This document shows, in pieces, positions 32,996 through 43,196 of a stretch of 64,000 bases of DNA (position 1 is its first letter; every line of letters starts with the position of its first letter). Made by a program: the position numbers and the translations under genes. Source of the stretch: Valencia hispanica (Eukaryota; Chordata; Actinopteri; Cyprinodontiformes; Valenciidae); NCBI GenBank assembly GCA_963556495.2, contig OY747713.1:43089961-43153960 (forward strand), in the 5' to 3' direction. Under the pieces are notes generated by a model. That model was not told the DNA's origin and made no database searches. It saw only the letters and a program-made list of their open reading frames with translations.

Positions 32996-34700
32996 TTAGC
33001 TTTCCCTCTTATGTACTCATTTCCCTCTGATGTACTCATTACAATAACATGATTACATGTCCTCCCCACTGGAGGACATGTAATTTAAGAGCAATTATAC
33101 ATGAGCAACTGCTTTTCAATTGATTTTTTCAGTTTATTTGGCCTGTCACTGTAAATCTGAAAGATGGCTGAGCAGGAAGATCAGTAGTTTCTGAGAAACT
33201 CAGGCCATCCCACCTAGTACCAACAACCATTCCACATTCACAGTAACCTAACTCTCCTTGTAAAAGCAATAAATAGGGTAAAACATCCATGGGGTGAATA
33301 ATTTTCATAGGCAAATATCAATATAGGTAGCCTAATCATTCTCAGTTACTAATCAGATCAATAGCCTCTAACTACATTTTGAAAAAGAATTAAGAAAATA
33401 AAACAGATGGAGCAATTTTGTTTTGGGAATATTGTAATTTTTTTGTGAACGGTGGCGTATTGTAAAAAGAGCCTCTGTTTGCACTTAGAGGCAGCACTGT
33501 CAAGGCAGCAAAGACAGAATTCATCTGAAACTCGCTAACCTTTAATGTTGTTATACTGCAAATCTGCTGCTAACAAAAACATTTCAACAAGCCAAACACA
33601 TAAATGTAGTCTTACCTTTGCTGTTTTACCAAAAATCTGATCTTTCTCTATACCATATCGCTTTATTTATAAGGTGCTTTCGATATGACATGGCAGTCAA
33701 CCAAAGGGCTGTATAGAAGATATATACAGAAGATAAGATATAGGAAGACCGAGATTAAAAGAAATAAGTTACACAAAATCAAACCATACACAAGAAGGTG
33801 TAAAAGTTATTTTTTCAAGCGTAATTTCAAAATGTTAAAAAGTGTTTGGTCTGGTTTGGTCAGATAAGAGCTGATCCAGGGAATTTGTTTGTGGTTAATT
33901 CATTGGTGCATCTCTAAAAGATTTAAAATATGAATAGGTAAAAAAACACTCTCACCTTACTGTGTTTCCACACCGATCTTTGGGGAGTGAGTCACTAAAT
34001 GTCCTTGATCAGTGAAAGACCTTAGAATTAAAAAGGAAAATAACCTAAAATGAAATAAAAAAGCTGAATAACACTGTTTCGTTTTTTAATTCATTTCACT
34101 CATTCGATGGACTAAAGTTTTTTTTTTAAATATTAGAAATATATTTCTTCATGTTTACCTTTTTGAAAATGGAATTCATTTTGCTTCTGGGGTACAATGA
34201 AACTTTCTTTTAGGGCACTGCCGTGTGCAGAACAAAGTACTCCCGCACTGTAGTGGGTTAGTTTACATTTATTTACTGCCTGGCAGGTTGCATTTGAGTC
34301 ATAATTAGATTAATACTGAACCAGAACAAATAAACTGTGGTTAACATTACTGTATCAAAATCATCATCCAAACAGTCTTAGCTCATAGGATCAAGGTTAA
34401 GCCCAGCTAAGTCCTTCTAACAGTAAGAATATATTTTCTTATTTAAAGTGAAAACAAATGGATCAACATTAAGACTAGGAATTCAGAATTTCTGTGCATG
34501 TTTGACACTTGGACAGTTTTGACCGTGGCATATGTCTATCAGTAGGGCTCTGGACAAAACCCACCTATAGACAAACAAGTAGAGGAAGGTAAAGGTGTGT
34601 GGTTAGCATTTAGACAAAGATCAGTTTAAAGATAATCATTGTCTAAACCATGAATTTCAGGTAGGTTTGATAATGAAGGGGTACCTCAGGATATGATACA
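32996..34700. other. no gene recognised
   Basis: A/T-rich intron. Only short chance frames. No repeat with clear ends. Confidence 0.45.
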
Positions 34701-34704
34701 GTAC

Positions 34705-35765
34705 TGTAGAATAGAATAGAAACAGAAATATCCTTTAATCTCCTCCAATGGGGAAAGTAGGGTGAACCAGCAACAAGTTAAAGGTAAATAATGCATGCAG
34801 ATTTAAACAAAGGTCAAAATATTATAAGAAGAGACTGTACAGCAACAACAAATTTTGAACATAAGAATACAATACTGTATAGTTATTAAAAATAGCATTC
34901 TCTATCTCAAAGAAAGTGCAACTGAGTAGGGTTATTCAAAAATGTACAAAATGTTCATGGATACTTGTGCATTAAAAAAACTATTTACAAGAAATGAAAA
35001 AAACTGTTAATAACAGCAGGGATGTAAACAATTATTGAGTTTGTTGGGAGCAGCGATGGTTTGTAAGTCTTACAGCTGCTCAGAGGATCTGCGATAGCGC
35101 TCCTTTGTACACCTAGGATGCAGCACTGAAGGAGATTTCCAGTTCTGTAACCGCTTCATGCATGGGATGGGAGACACTGTCCATCAGTGGGGTGGGAGAC
35201 ATTGTACAACAGTGATATTTTTACCAGAGTTCTTTGGTCTCCCAACACCTGCTCTCAGACGAGGGGACATCTGATGACATCTAACCTCGCCCTCTCAGCT
35301 GTAAATAAGCTGCTGTCCCAACATAGTACACAATAGAAGATCTCTGATGCCACCACAAAGTAAAAAAAAAGGTATCCAGGAGCACCTCCTGCACTCCAAC
35401 AGCTCTCAACCTCCTTAGCAGGTAGAGTCTGTCCTGAACCTTCCTGTCTGACCCATCAGCGTTGTGACTTCAGTTCATTGTTCAGGTGAACACCCAGGTA
35501 CTTATAAGAGTCCACTATCTAAATGTTGACCCCCTGGATGTTCACAGTGTGGTGGCTCTGTGCCTGCAGAAATTCACCACCAGAACCTTAGTTTTCCCTG
35601 TGTTGATCAGGAGGTGTTTCGCTACCAGTCTCAAATCCTCACCTGCAATGAGGCCGACTAGGGCAAAGTCATCAGAGAACTTCAGAAGATGGCAGCCTGA
35701 GGGAGTTGATGGAGAAGTCTGCAGTGTAGAGGGTGAAGACAAATGGTGCCCCCACTGTTCCCTGC
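34705..35765 (-). mobile_element. Rex1/CR1-like LINE, degenerate
   Basis: The 3' tail 'tagaatagaatagaaacagaaatatcctttaatc' is at 34708. Upstream on the minus strand are a degraded C-terminal region and, at about 35650-35690, a frame reading LLKFSDDFALVGLI, the RT catalytic box with Ser for Ala/Thr. It has many frameshifts. An unrelated foldback-like fragment (35790-35860, 'ggaatgccccccgaagtcggag') adjoins its 5' side. Confidence 0.65.
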
Positions 35766-36635
35766 AGGGCCGCCAAACTGCACACCAATCAATCAACTGG
35801 AATGCCCCCCGAAGTCGGAGTTTCCACTCGGAAAAACTGATATTTTTCCTTGCTTCAACTTTAACTTTCAGTATGGCACAGTTCTGTAGGTATTTTCTCA
35901 TCCGCCCGTATGCCGAGATCCTACCAAAACTATGCATGAAAAATGCAAGCGACGGACATGTAGCTCCGAATTAATCATTTGCGTAGAGCATAAATGAGAA
36001 ATCTCCTTGAGCCTGGGGTTTGTGACCTGAAATTGTTTTCAGGTTCTTCCAAACCCTGCTCATGTTTGTTAAAATGTAGGTGTAAACCTTTTATACTCAC
36101 TGTGTAATTCTTAGGAACATGTAATTGTGAAAGCTTTTGTAGATTCTGAATGGTTACATAGAAAGAATTACATTAACAATGGCTTGGATTTCTAAAAGCA
36201 GTTAGCCTGGTATCTGAGTGTGACAATAAGCAAGATTTAACTCGTTTCCTGACTTCCAACTGGAGCACAGTTAATCTAATGTAATTTAAAAAGCCTCAGT
36301 TCTATCTCCTGAGGTCAGTGGAAAGCACAATTACAGTCACTTTTCTTTTCCATAAAGTTAATCTCCAGTTTCTGTCACTCATGCATTCATCATCCCTACT
36401 AAAGTGAAGTGACAGTGAAAGCAAATTTGTCAACTCTCTCTCCGCTTTTTGCCTTCCTCCATCCTCCAGGGCCAGATTGGTTTGGTTTGTGTTTAGCTTT
36501 GTTTAATTTTAAAACAGATTTACATTCCGTTGATTTGATGGATTTCACACATCACTCTGCTATTGGTTGTTTCGATTGTTCTCTTTAAGAGAAAAGACAA
36601 AGCCAGTTTTAGCATAACCCATGAACATGCTGTCA
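35766..36635. other. no gene recognised
   Basis: Apart from the MITE-like fragment at 35790-35860, unique intronic sequence without a recognisable exon. Confidence 0.4.
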
Positions 36636-36639
36636 CATA

Positions 36640-37170
36640 CACCAACACAAAGTAGAGAATACTTGGACAATGGAAGGAAATCTGGTGTACAACATCTCAT
36701 AAATTACCTTGCATTTGAATTGAGCCCCCCAGGGTCAAGACTTTTCAGTTTTGCTCATTATTGGACAGTGATTTTAGCCAGTAAACAGCACAAGTTCAGT
36801 CAGACTGTGATGAGAGCATCTGTGAACATTACCTTTCGTTTTTTCCACAGATACTCAACAGGAAGTAGGGCTTCCATTTTGTGGTAACTCTAGCTGTATG
36901 TTTCAGGGTTGTTGATCTGTTGAAAGGTTAACCTCTGCCCCATTCTCATGTCTTTTTCAGCATTTTACAGGTTATTTTTCCTAGATTGCCCTGTATTTAT
37001 CTCCATCTATCTTTCCATCAATTATGACCAGCTGTTGTGCCTGTACTAAAGAAAAACATTTTGGCAACAGGACGGTGCCACTCCCATGTTTCACTGTTGG
37101 AATGGTGTTTTTTTCAAGATGATGTGCAAAATTAGTTTTCAGTTCACATAGTGGGTTTGTATGGGCCATA
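36640..37170 (-). mobile_element. old Tc1-like relic
   Basis: A minus frame at 36981-37169 contains 'HLEKNTIPTVKHGSGTVLL', a decayed version of the [14 protein letters not shown] block of Tc1 transposases. Neither inverted terminus nor catalytic residues can be identified. Confidence 0.5.
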
Positions 37171-38043
37171 CGGAAGTGGGAATCAAACCCTGAATTAAAA
37201 GGCTGATTAAAGCCGTTTATTGGAGATGTTACACAGGCCTACTGCCTGTATTGTAAGGCTGATTTTTGTGCCAAAATTAGTGATATAAAAAGCACATAAC
37301 AACTCAAAAACATATTTAAAAGTCAAAACCTTATAACAGTTCCACACCAACCATTCAGCCATTAATGGTTTAGAAAAACTATTCTGGAAAAACTTTTATT
37401 ATTATACCAGCAGGGGGGAACAGGAGAAGCCACAGCCCCATCTAGAAAAAAAAGCTTTTTGGCAGTGGAGTAGTATCGTTATCGAGGTGAACTGCTCAAT
37501 ATATCATGATATTGATTAGAGGCTATATCGCCGAGGCCTACGTTGTAACAAAGGATATTGCAATTCTTAGAATCTGCTCAACTGCACAGACACAAGAAAA
37601 TACATGACATGAATATTTAAATCCTTGTATTATATTATTTAATTTAACCTTTATTCAATCAGGTAAGTTCCTATTGAGATTAAGAACATTTGTTGTTATA
37701 TGAACCTAGCCAATGCATTAAAGAATCTCAATTATTCAGTCTGAAAAGCTGGGATATTATGGGTGGCTTTTGGATTTTTCCTTACAAATATGGAGAAGGG
37801 AGCAGTGTCAGCACTATCAAAAGTGCTGCAAGAACTGTGGTCACAGCAGTGGTGGACAGCAGTAGTGAGGAATCAGAGCAGGAACTATCAGGATTTAAGT
37901 ACAAACTAAACACATTAAAATAATTTGTGCTTCACTTATGATGATCAATATGCAATGAACTTCACAAGTCTAGATTATTTAAAGTGATAATTTATTTATG
38001 TGTTTAAAGGTTCCTTGTGCAGTGTTACAGAGAATAACAGGAG
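37171..38043. other. no gene; MITE fragment
   Basis: 37480-37540 ('tatcgttatcgaggtg...atatcatgatattg...tatatcgccgaggcct') resembles the GGGCTGGGCAATAT MITE family in inverted orientation. The rest is unique. Confidence 0.35.
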
Positions 38044-38312
38044 TTACACTGTAACTGTGGTTCTGTGAATTCTTTGATGACTACCAGTTTCAGTATAAAC
38101 AGAGTGGATATGTCCGCTCGCGCTCCACGCAAATTGAGTTTAAATGCAAACAAAGTTGCGCACGCGACCCTTAGCCCACCTGGGCATTCGTCTATAAATA
38201 GCAAGTGGGGGCTACATCTGGTCTCTTAGGATCTTCTCGTGGGAAGAAGTTCAGAGTGACCGGCGTGACTGGCAGTCATCCAGGAATTCACAGAACCACA
38301 GTTACAGTGTAA
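38044..38312. repeat. 29-bp perfect inverted repeat at the DIRS end
   Basis: Arms 38044-38072 and 38284-38312 are perfect reverse complements (core CTGTGGTTCTGTGAATTC), extended inward with a few mismatches by 'gatgactaccag'/'ctggcagtcatc'. The motif 'cagtataaacagagtgga' occurs at 38091 and again at 38350, and a third copy lies inverted at the right end. This probably represents the inverted terminal and internal complementary repeats of the DIRS element. Confidence 0.75.
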
Positions 38313-38399
38313 TTCCCATTCTGTTTAATTCCTTTCTGACTGCCAGTGGCAGTATAAACAGAGTGGATGACTTATACCAGCAGCGTCACGAGGAACATG

Positions 38400-39018
38400 G
38401 TACTCACCCACCATTCAGAAAGCAAAACCGCTGATGCCAGTGCGGATGCCTGGCCAACATTCAGGCGGTAGAAGCATGCAAACATTCACGGAACTGCCCA
38501 GGACGGTGCTGCACAGACGTCCCCCTGTGGCACACCCGTCATTGCCGCCAAGGACATAGTGACACCCCTGGGAGAATGGCATACAACACCTGGGGGAGCA
38601 GCCACGCCCACCGATCTATTGGCCTGTTCAATGGTGTCCACTACCCACGACTTCAACGCCAGTGAAAGGTCCCATGCCGCCGCCAGCCCCCGACGGGGGG
38701 AATGCAGCCTCCGGGCACCCTGGAGAAACTGCACCGTCAAGTAGAGCACTCCCACCTTGTGCCGTTGATGTGACCATGCCTGGCCGAAAAGGGTGCCAGG
38801 TGCACCTTTAAGGTGGGCGTAACCCATCCAACGTCAAACAGGGCCTGGAGGTACCGGAGGATCTCATGCATTGTGCAGGAAATGGGGAGTACACCCCTGT
38901 CCCCGCACCATGCCGCAAAACGCCGCCAACAAAGAGCATAAGTCCTCAGTGTAGAAGGAGCTCTAGCACTTTGTAGCATCTGCTGGATAGAGAGCTCCAG
39001 ATCTCCCTCAGTGGCCAT
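38400..39018 (-). pseudogene. DIRS tyrosine recombinase, internally deleted
   Basis: The N-terminal part at 38737-39018 has 'ARAPSTLRTYALCWRRFAAW', the SAM-like core-binding domain of DIRS recombinases. A frameshift near 38745-38825 leads into 'QGARRLHSPRRG' and then directly to 'VVDTIEQANRSVG' and CHSPRGV (the His-x-x-Arg catalytic box), followed by 'CAAPSWAVP', a stop near 38486 and, beyond the stop, 'FACFYRLNVGQ', where the nucleophile Tyr is expected. The segment with the first catalytic Arg appears deleted. It would have mediated integration of the circular DNA intermediate. Confidence 0.7.
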
Positions 39019-39440
39019 ACCGTGAGCTGAAGAAGGCCTGGGGACGGATGCCAGATCCTCCCCCCCATCTGACCCAAAAGGTCCCTACTCACCAGAAGTC
39101 CCTACAGCTCTTTGTCCACCAGGTGGCAGAGAAGTGGGAACCAGATTCTAATGAGCCACTCGGGAGCCACCAGGAGAACCAGTTGGGTCGACGAGTTCAC
39201 TCGGTGGAGAGTGTGCAGAATCAGCGGAAATGGTGGAAAAGCATACAGCAGACCAACTGGCCAGATGTTGGCATCCATCCCCAGTTAAGACCTGGCCTCC
39301 GCCATGGAAAACCACAGGGAGAATGAGTAGTGCTCTGTGAGGCAAAGTGCATCGCCCTCATGGAGGCGAAGCGGGGATGGGCCCAAGTCCACAGCCTGTA
39401 GGCCTACCTCAGGGACCACGGCGACCTGGTCCCACCCTGA

Positions 39441-40766
39441 TCAATCAATCAATCAAATTTTATTTATATAGCGCCTTACAACAGCCAAAAGGTGCCCAGG
39501 GCGCTTTCCAGAGTTAAAACACAAATAAAACAAGAGCCCCAGTAAATGGCACTAAATAAAAACATAAAAAAATACAAACAGCAATTGAGACAGTGGCTAC
39601 GTATCGAAAGCTTGTCGAAAAAGATGTGTTTTCAACTGTGATTTAAAAACACACAACTCAGAGTTGCTTCGAAGCTGTACTGGAAGTGCATTCCACAACT
39701 TTGGGCCTTGGACAGAAAAGGACCGGCCTCCAAACTTTTTGTAATTGTACTTGGGCATGACCAGTGCGATGTGATTAGAGGAACGCAGAGTTCTGGTTGG
39801 TTGGTAGATGATTACCAGCTCAGCGAGGTAGGCGGGGGCCAGACCATTGATGGCCTTGAATACAACCATCAGGATCTTATACTCCACTCTGAACCGAACT
39901 GGAAGCCAGTGGAGAGAGCGGAGGACTGGGCTGATGTGAGAGCATTTTGAGGTGTTGGACAGGAGACGTGCTGCAGCGTTCTGTACCAGTTGAAGCCGGT
40001 TAAGGAGTGATTGATTAAGTCCAGTGTAGAGGGCATTGCAATAGTCGATCCGCGAGCTGATGAAGGCATGGACAGCCTTTTCGAGGTCAGCCCGGGACAG
40101 GAAGGATTTGACCTTGCTGAGTAGCCTTAGCTGGTAAAAGCTTGCCTTCACTACTGCACTTGTTTGTTTTCCAAACAACATGCCACTGTCAAAGATAACA
40201 CCCAGGTTGCGCACTGTCGGAGCAAACTGAGGTGTTAGAGGACCAAAACTGGGGGAGCTGTTGGGTGAGTCCGGGGTGAACAGAATGTACTCAGTCTTTC
40301 CTTCATTCAGGTGGAGGAAATTCTGGGAAAGCCAATGTTTGATATTGTGAATGCAGTTATAGAGAGGATCCAGTGCAGAACGGTTACTCAGAACCACAGG
40401 GAGGTAGATCTGAAGGTCGTCTGCATAAAAGTGAAAACAGACATCGTGGTTTGAGATGAGTTGACCAAGTGGCAGCATATAGAGCGAGAACAGAATAGGA
40501 CCAAGAATGGATCCTTGCGGGACACCGGATGATAGAGGACGGCTGAAGAGGAAGAGTCTTTTAGCATAACGGAAAAAGTTCTATTTGTAAGGTATGATGA
40601 AAACCATCTGAGAACCACGCCCCCCAGACCGACAGAGTGTTTGAGTCGGGAGATGAGGACGGCATGATCCACGGTATCAAAAGCAGCGGTCAGGTCTAGC
40701 AAAACCAGAACCATAGAGCTTTTACTATCCAGGGCTGTAAGAATGTCATTGTGGACCCTAAGTAGT
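39441..40766 (-). mobile_element. L2-like LINE nested in the DIRS element
   Basis: 5'-truncated LINE, minus strand. It begins with VLLDLTAAFDTVDHAVL (RT motif), has a frame change near 40480-40560, and continues at 39597-40478 (293 codons) with [12 protein letters not shown] (catalytic box), [13 protein letters not shown] and '[16 protein letters not shown]' through the C-terminus. The 3' end is 'aattttatttatatagcgcc' with an (ATCA/TGAT)n tail at 39441-39460. It splits the DIRS RNase H between VNHQ (40767) and GGTRSP (39438), and an ATCA at both junctions may be the target duplication. The 293-codon frame is undamaged, so this insertion is younger than its host element. Confidence 0.85.
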
Positions 40767-41560
40767 TGATGGTTGACATGGAATACTGCCAAGGTACTGC
40801 CCGTCCGAATGAGCACATGCTTGCCCCCGAGATAAGGCAAGAAGTGTCTCAGCGCCAAGTAAATGGTCCTCAGCTCCAGGATGTTTATGTGCTGACCCCT
40901 TGATATCGGGCCCCATAAACCCTAGACCGACCTGCACTGCCACAGCGCCCCCCATCCCTGGGGCGACGCGTCCGTCATCACCACCTCTCTCCTTGCGGGA
41001 ACCCTACAGATATGTGCCGTCTCCCCATCCACGGAGCAGCACCACACACCCAGGTGTGATCCGCACCCTGACCCAGCCGTCCGAGCGGGGGTCTATGTGG
41101 TAGCCATTGAACCACCTCTGCAGGGGCCGGGGGTGCCGCCCTGAGCTGAAAGGACCGGAGGTGGCACAAAATCCTGTCCATCCTTTCTGTGATAAGTCGG
41201 GCCTCCATGGCCACTGAGTCCAAGGTCAGCCAATAAAGGTCGTGTGTTTAATGGGACACAACAGGCTTTTCTGCCCGTTCACTGCCAACCCCAGTGCCTT
41301 GACATGGGCCAGGACCCTGGATGTGGCCAGGCCTGCTTCCAGAAATGAGGGCGCACAGATGAGCCAGTCGTCTAGATAAGGCAGGACCTTTAATCTCGAC
41401 CGGCACAGGGGACATCAGGACTGCCTTCATGCACCTCATGAACACCCGCGGGGACAGGGACAGGCCGAACGGCAGGACAGTGAACTGGTAGACTCTGCCC
41501 TGAAAGGCGAACCTCAGGTACTTTCTGTGTTCTGGGGACCTGAAAGTACGCATCCCTCAG
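40767..41560 (-). pseudogene. DIRS reverse transcriptase and RNase H, frameshifted
   Basis: RT part: 'RFAFQGRVYQFTVLPFGLSL' (41553-41430), then a frame change, then VLPYLDDWLI at about 41357-41386, the YLDD catalytic box of DIRS RTs. The RNase H part near the LINE junction reads LALRHFLPYLGGKHVLIRTG (40858-40800) with VNHQ at the break. It continues beyond the LINE at about 39440-39330 (GGTRSPWSLR, stop, AYRLWTWAHPRFASMRAMHFA). The usual Asp in 'VLIRTD' is Gly here. Confidence 0.75.
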
Positions 41561-42306
41561 GTCTATCAAAGTACACCATTCTCCCGGACAAACCGCCTGA
41601 ATGACCTCGTGAGTGCTGTATTTCCTGCAGCAAGACCTGGGATTGCGTAGGATCTCTGACCCTGGCCCTGGCCTGCCCTGCCCGGGTTTTGTGGGGTGGG
41701 GCCTGCTCCGGCAAGGGCTGACAGCAGGTCCCCACCACAGCCCAGTTTTCTCGCCCATACTGTGGTGGGGTGGCTGCCTGAAACTGACGCCGAGGGTACC
41801 GTGAGCCACGGCCTCTCAGCTGTCCAGCGGGGGGAGTCATAGTGTTGCTACGCCCACCCCAAACCTCTGGGGCCTTACAGGACTGCCGCCGGCACCCTCT
41901 CGGCCTCTGGTCCAGACAGATGGCCCGGAACCACTGGCAGTCCCCAGAGGTGGCCCAGCCGTGCCCTGTTGCAGCATCTGGGACTGGGCCAGCAACAGCA
42001 TGGAGAGAGAGTTGCCCATCCGAGCCATACGAGTCGCAGCATCGTAGACTCTGCACCGGAGACCCGGCACTGGACACTCTGACAATGGACCTTTTCCCTC
42101 AAAGCCTCATCTGGAGAGAGTACCAGCGAGGGAAGGCAGTGATCCACGGGGGGCATGTGGTCCAGACCATGGGCCCCAGGACTGTGCATGGATGCCAGGG
42201 TCCTCGCATCCCTACCCGGGTGAAATAACTGCCTGGGGTCTGCCCAGCAACGTCTCAGCTCTTCCAGGAACGCTGGTGATGGTGGGACTTTAAATTGAGT
42301 GGACAC
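41561..42306 (-). pseudogene. DIRS gag-like ORF remnants
   Basis: Overlapping minus frames at 41875-42306 (begins STQFKVPPSPAFLEELRRCW), 41837-42085 (YDAATRMARMGNSLSMLLLA) and 41514-42077 are pieces of one shifted ORF preceding the RT, in the position of the DIRS gag. No domain residues can be assigned. The long GC-rich + frames over it are shadows. Confidence 0.55.
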
Positions 42307-42965
42307 GGGGGTCTGGCAAAAAAAGGGCTCCCCACGGGACGGGCCGCTGGACCATCATCTAGCAAGATCCTGGCCAGGGCAGCCCTAATAATGGGCTGCA
42401 ATGGGCCCCTGGGTCGGAGCTCACCAAACCCCCGTGGGAGGTCTCAGAGCCATCATTGCCTCCCATACTTGGGGGCTCGGGCTGCTGCCCGAGGAGTTCC
42501 AGAGAGAGGCGCAGGTCCTCCCCGAGGGATTGAAAGTCAGAATTGGAGGCCCTCACGGAGATCATGTCCTCCGAATCCCCACCCGACTCTGCTGGTGGCA
42601 GGTCCGCTGCAAACACCGGGCCTTCCACCTGATGCAGCCTTCCACCTGATGCAGCTTCCCTCACAGACAACGGCAAAATGCTGCAGTTCATAGATGGGTC
42701 AGTGAGAGCCTCTCTGAGTTGACCCACGCCCAGGCACCTGGGACAGAAGTCATGGAGATCTTTGCAGACCTGCAGAAAACCGACAAGTGCCAAAACACAG
42801 TACTTACGGAGTGATCTACCAGCGAAACACGGCAGGTAATGGAGCCCCCACGTGCTATTTATAGACGCACGCCCTGGTAGGCTACGGGTCGCGTGTTTAC
42901 AATTAAACTGGCGAGGGGACATATTCACTCTGTTTATACTGCCACTGGCAGTCAGACAGGAATGA
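42307..42965 (-). other. DIRS 5' region and right terminal inverted repeat
   Basis: Start of the DIRS element on the minus strand. 42840-42965 pairs with the left end, including a TATA-like 'gctatttata' (42853) in both termini, which could serve as its promoter. 42307-42840 is open in several frames but carries no identified motif beyond an acidic/Ser-rich stretch. Confidence 0.5.
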
Positions 42966-43119
42966 AACCGAAACCTACATCTGCAGTACATCACCTGTCT
43001 ACCTCTGAGTTTTGGTATGATACTATGGTTGACACAGTAGTCCAATTTATACCTAGTCTGGTACCTGTTAGTTTAAAAATAGGTTTAGTCTCAAATTTAC
43101 ATGCATGAGGGTGTAACCT

Positions 43120-43196
43120 ATTCTATTTCATCTACTACTACACTGGCAAATTTGCAGGTTGCACATTTAACAGTGTAGTAGCAGATGAAATAGAAT
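43120..43196. repeat. 77-nt near-perfect hairpin
   Basis: Arms of 26 bp (43120-43145 and 43171-43196) pair with one mismatch around a 25-nt loop; the core is ATTCTATTTCATCT against its reverse complement. It could be a very short foldback element or a precursor-sized RNA hairpin. No other copy was noticed in the window. Confidence 0.6.

Larger units (their letters stand above)
38044..42965 (-). mobile_element. DIRS-type retroelement carrying a nested LINE
   Basis: A minus-strand element with the DIRS gene order: gag-like ORF (about 42306-41560), RT plus RNase H (about 41560-39360, split by a LINE), and tyrosine recombinase (about 39018-38400). The outer ends are inverted: 'ctgccagtggcagtataaacagagtg' at 38340 against its reverse complement at about 42928-42957, with further matching 'cgcgacccttagcc' and 'gtctataaatagca' blocks (38165-38205 against 42840-42895). 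There is no integrase and no LTRs. Frameshifts, stops and an internal deletion in the recombinase make it inactive. DIRS elements integrate as circles through the tyrosine recombinase rather than with an integrase. Confidence 0.8.

Noticed and set aside
39597..40478. 293-codon ORF as a host gene
   Set aside because: It contains the RT box [11 protein letters not shown] and typical LINE C-terminal motifs, with a LINE 3' tail right after it.
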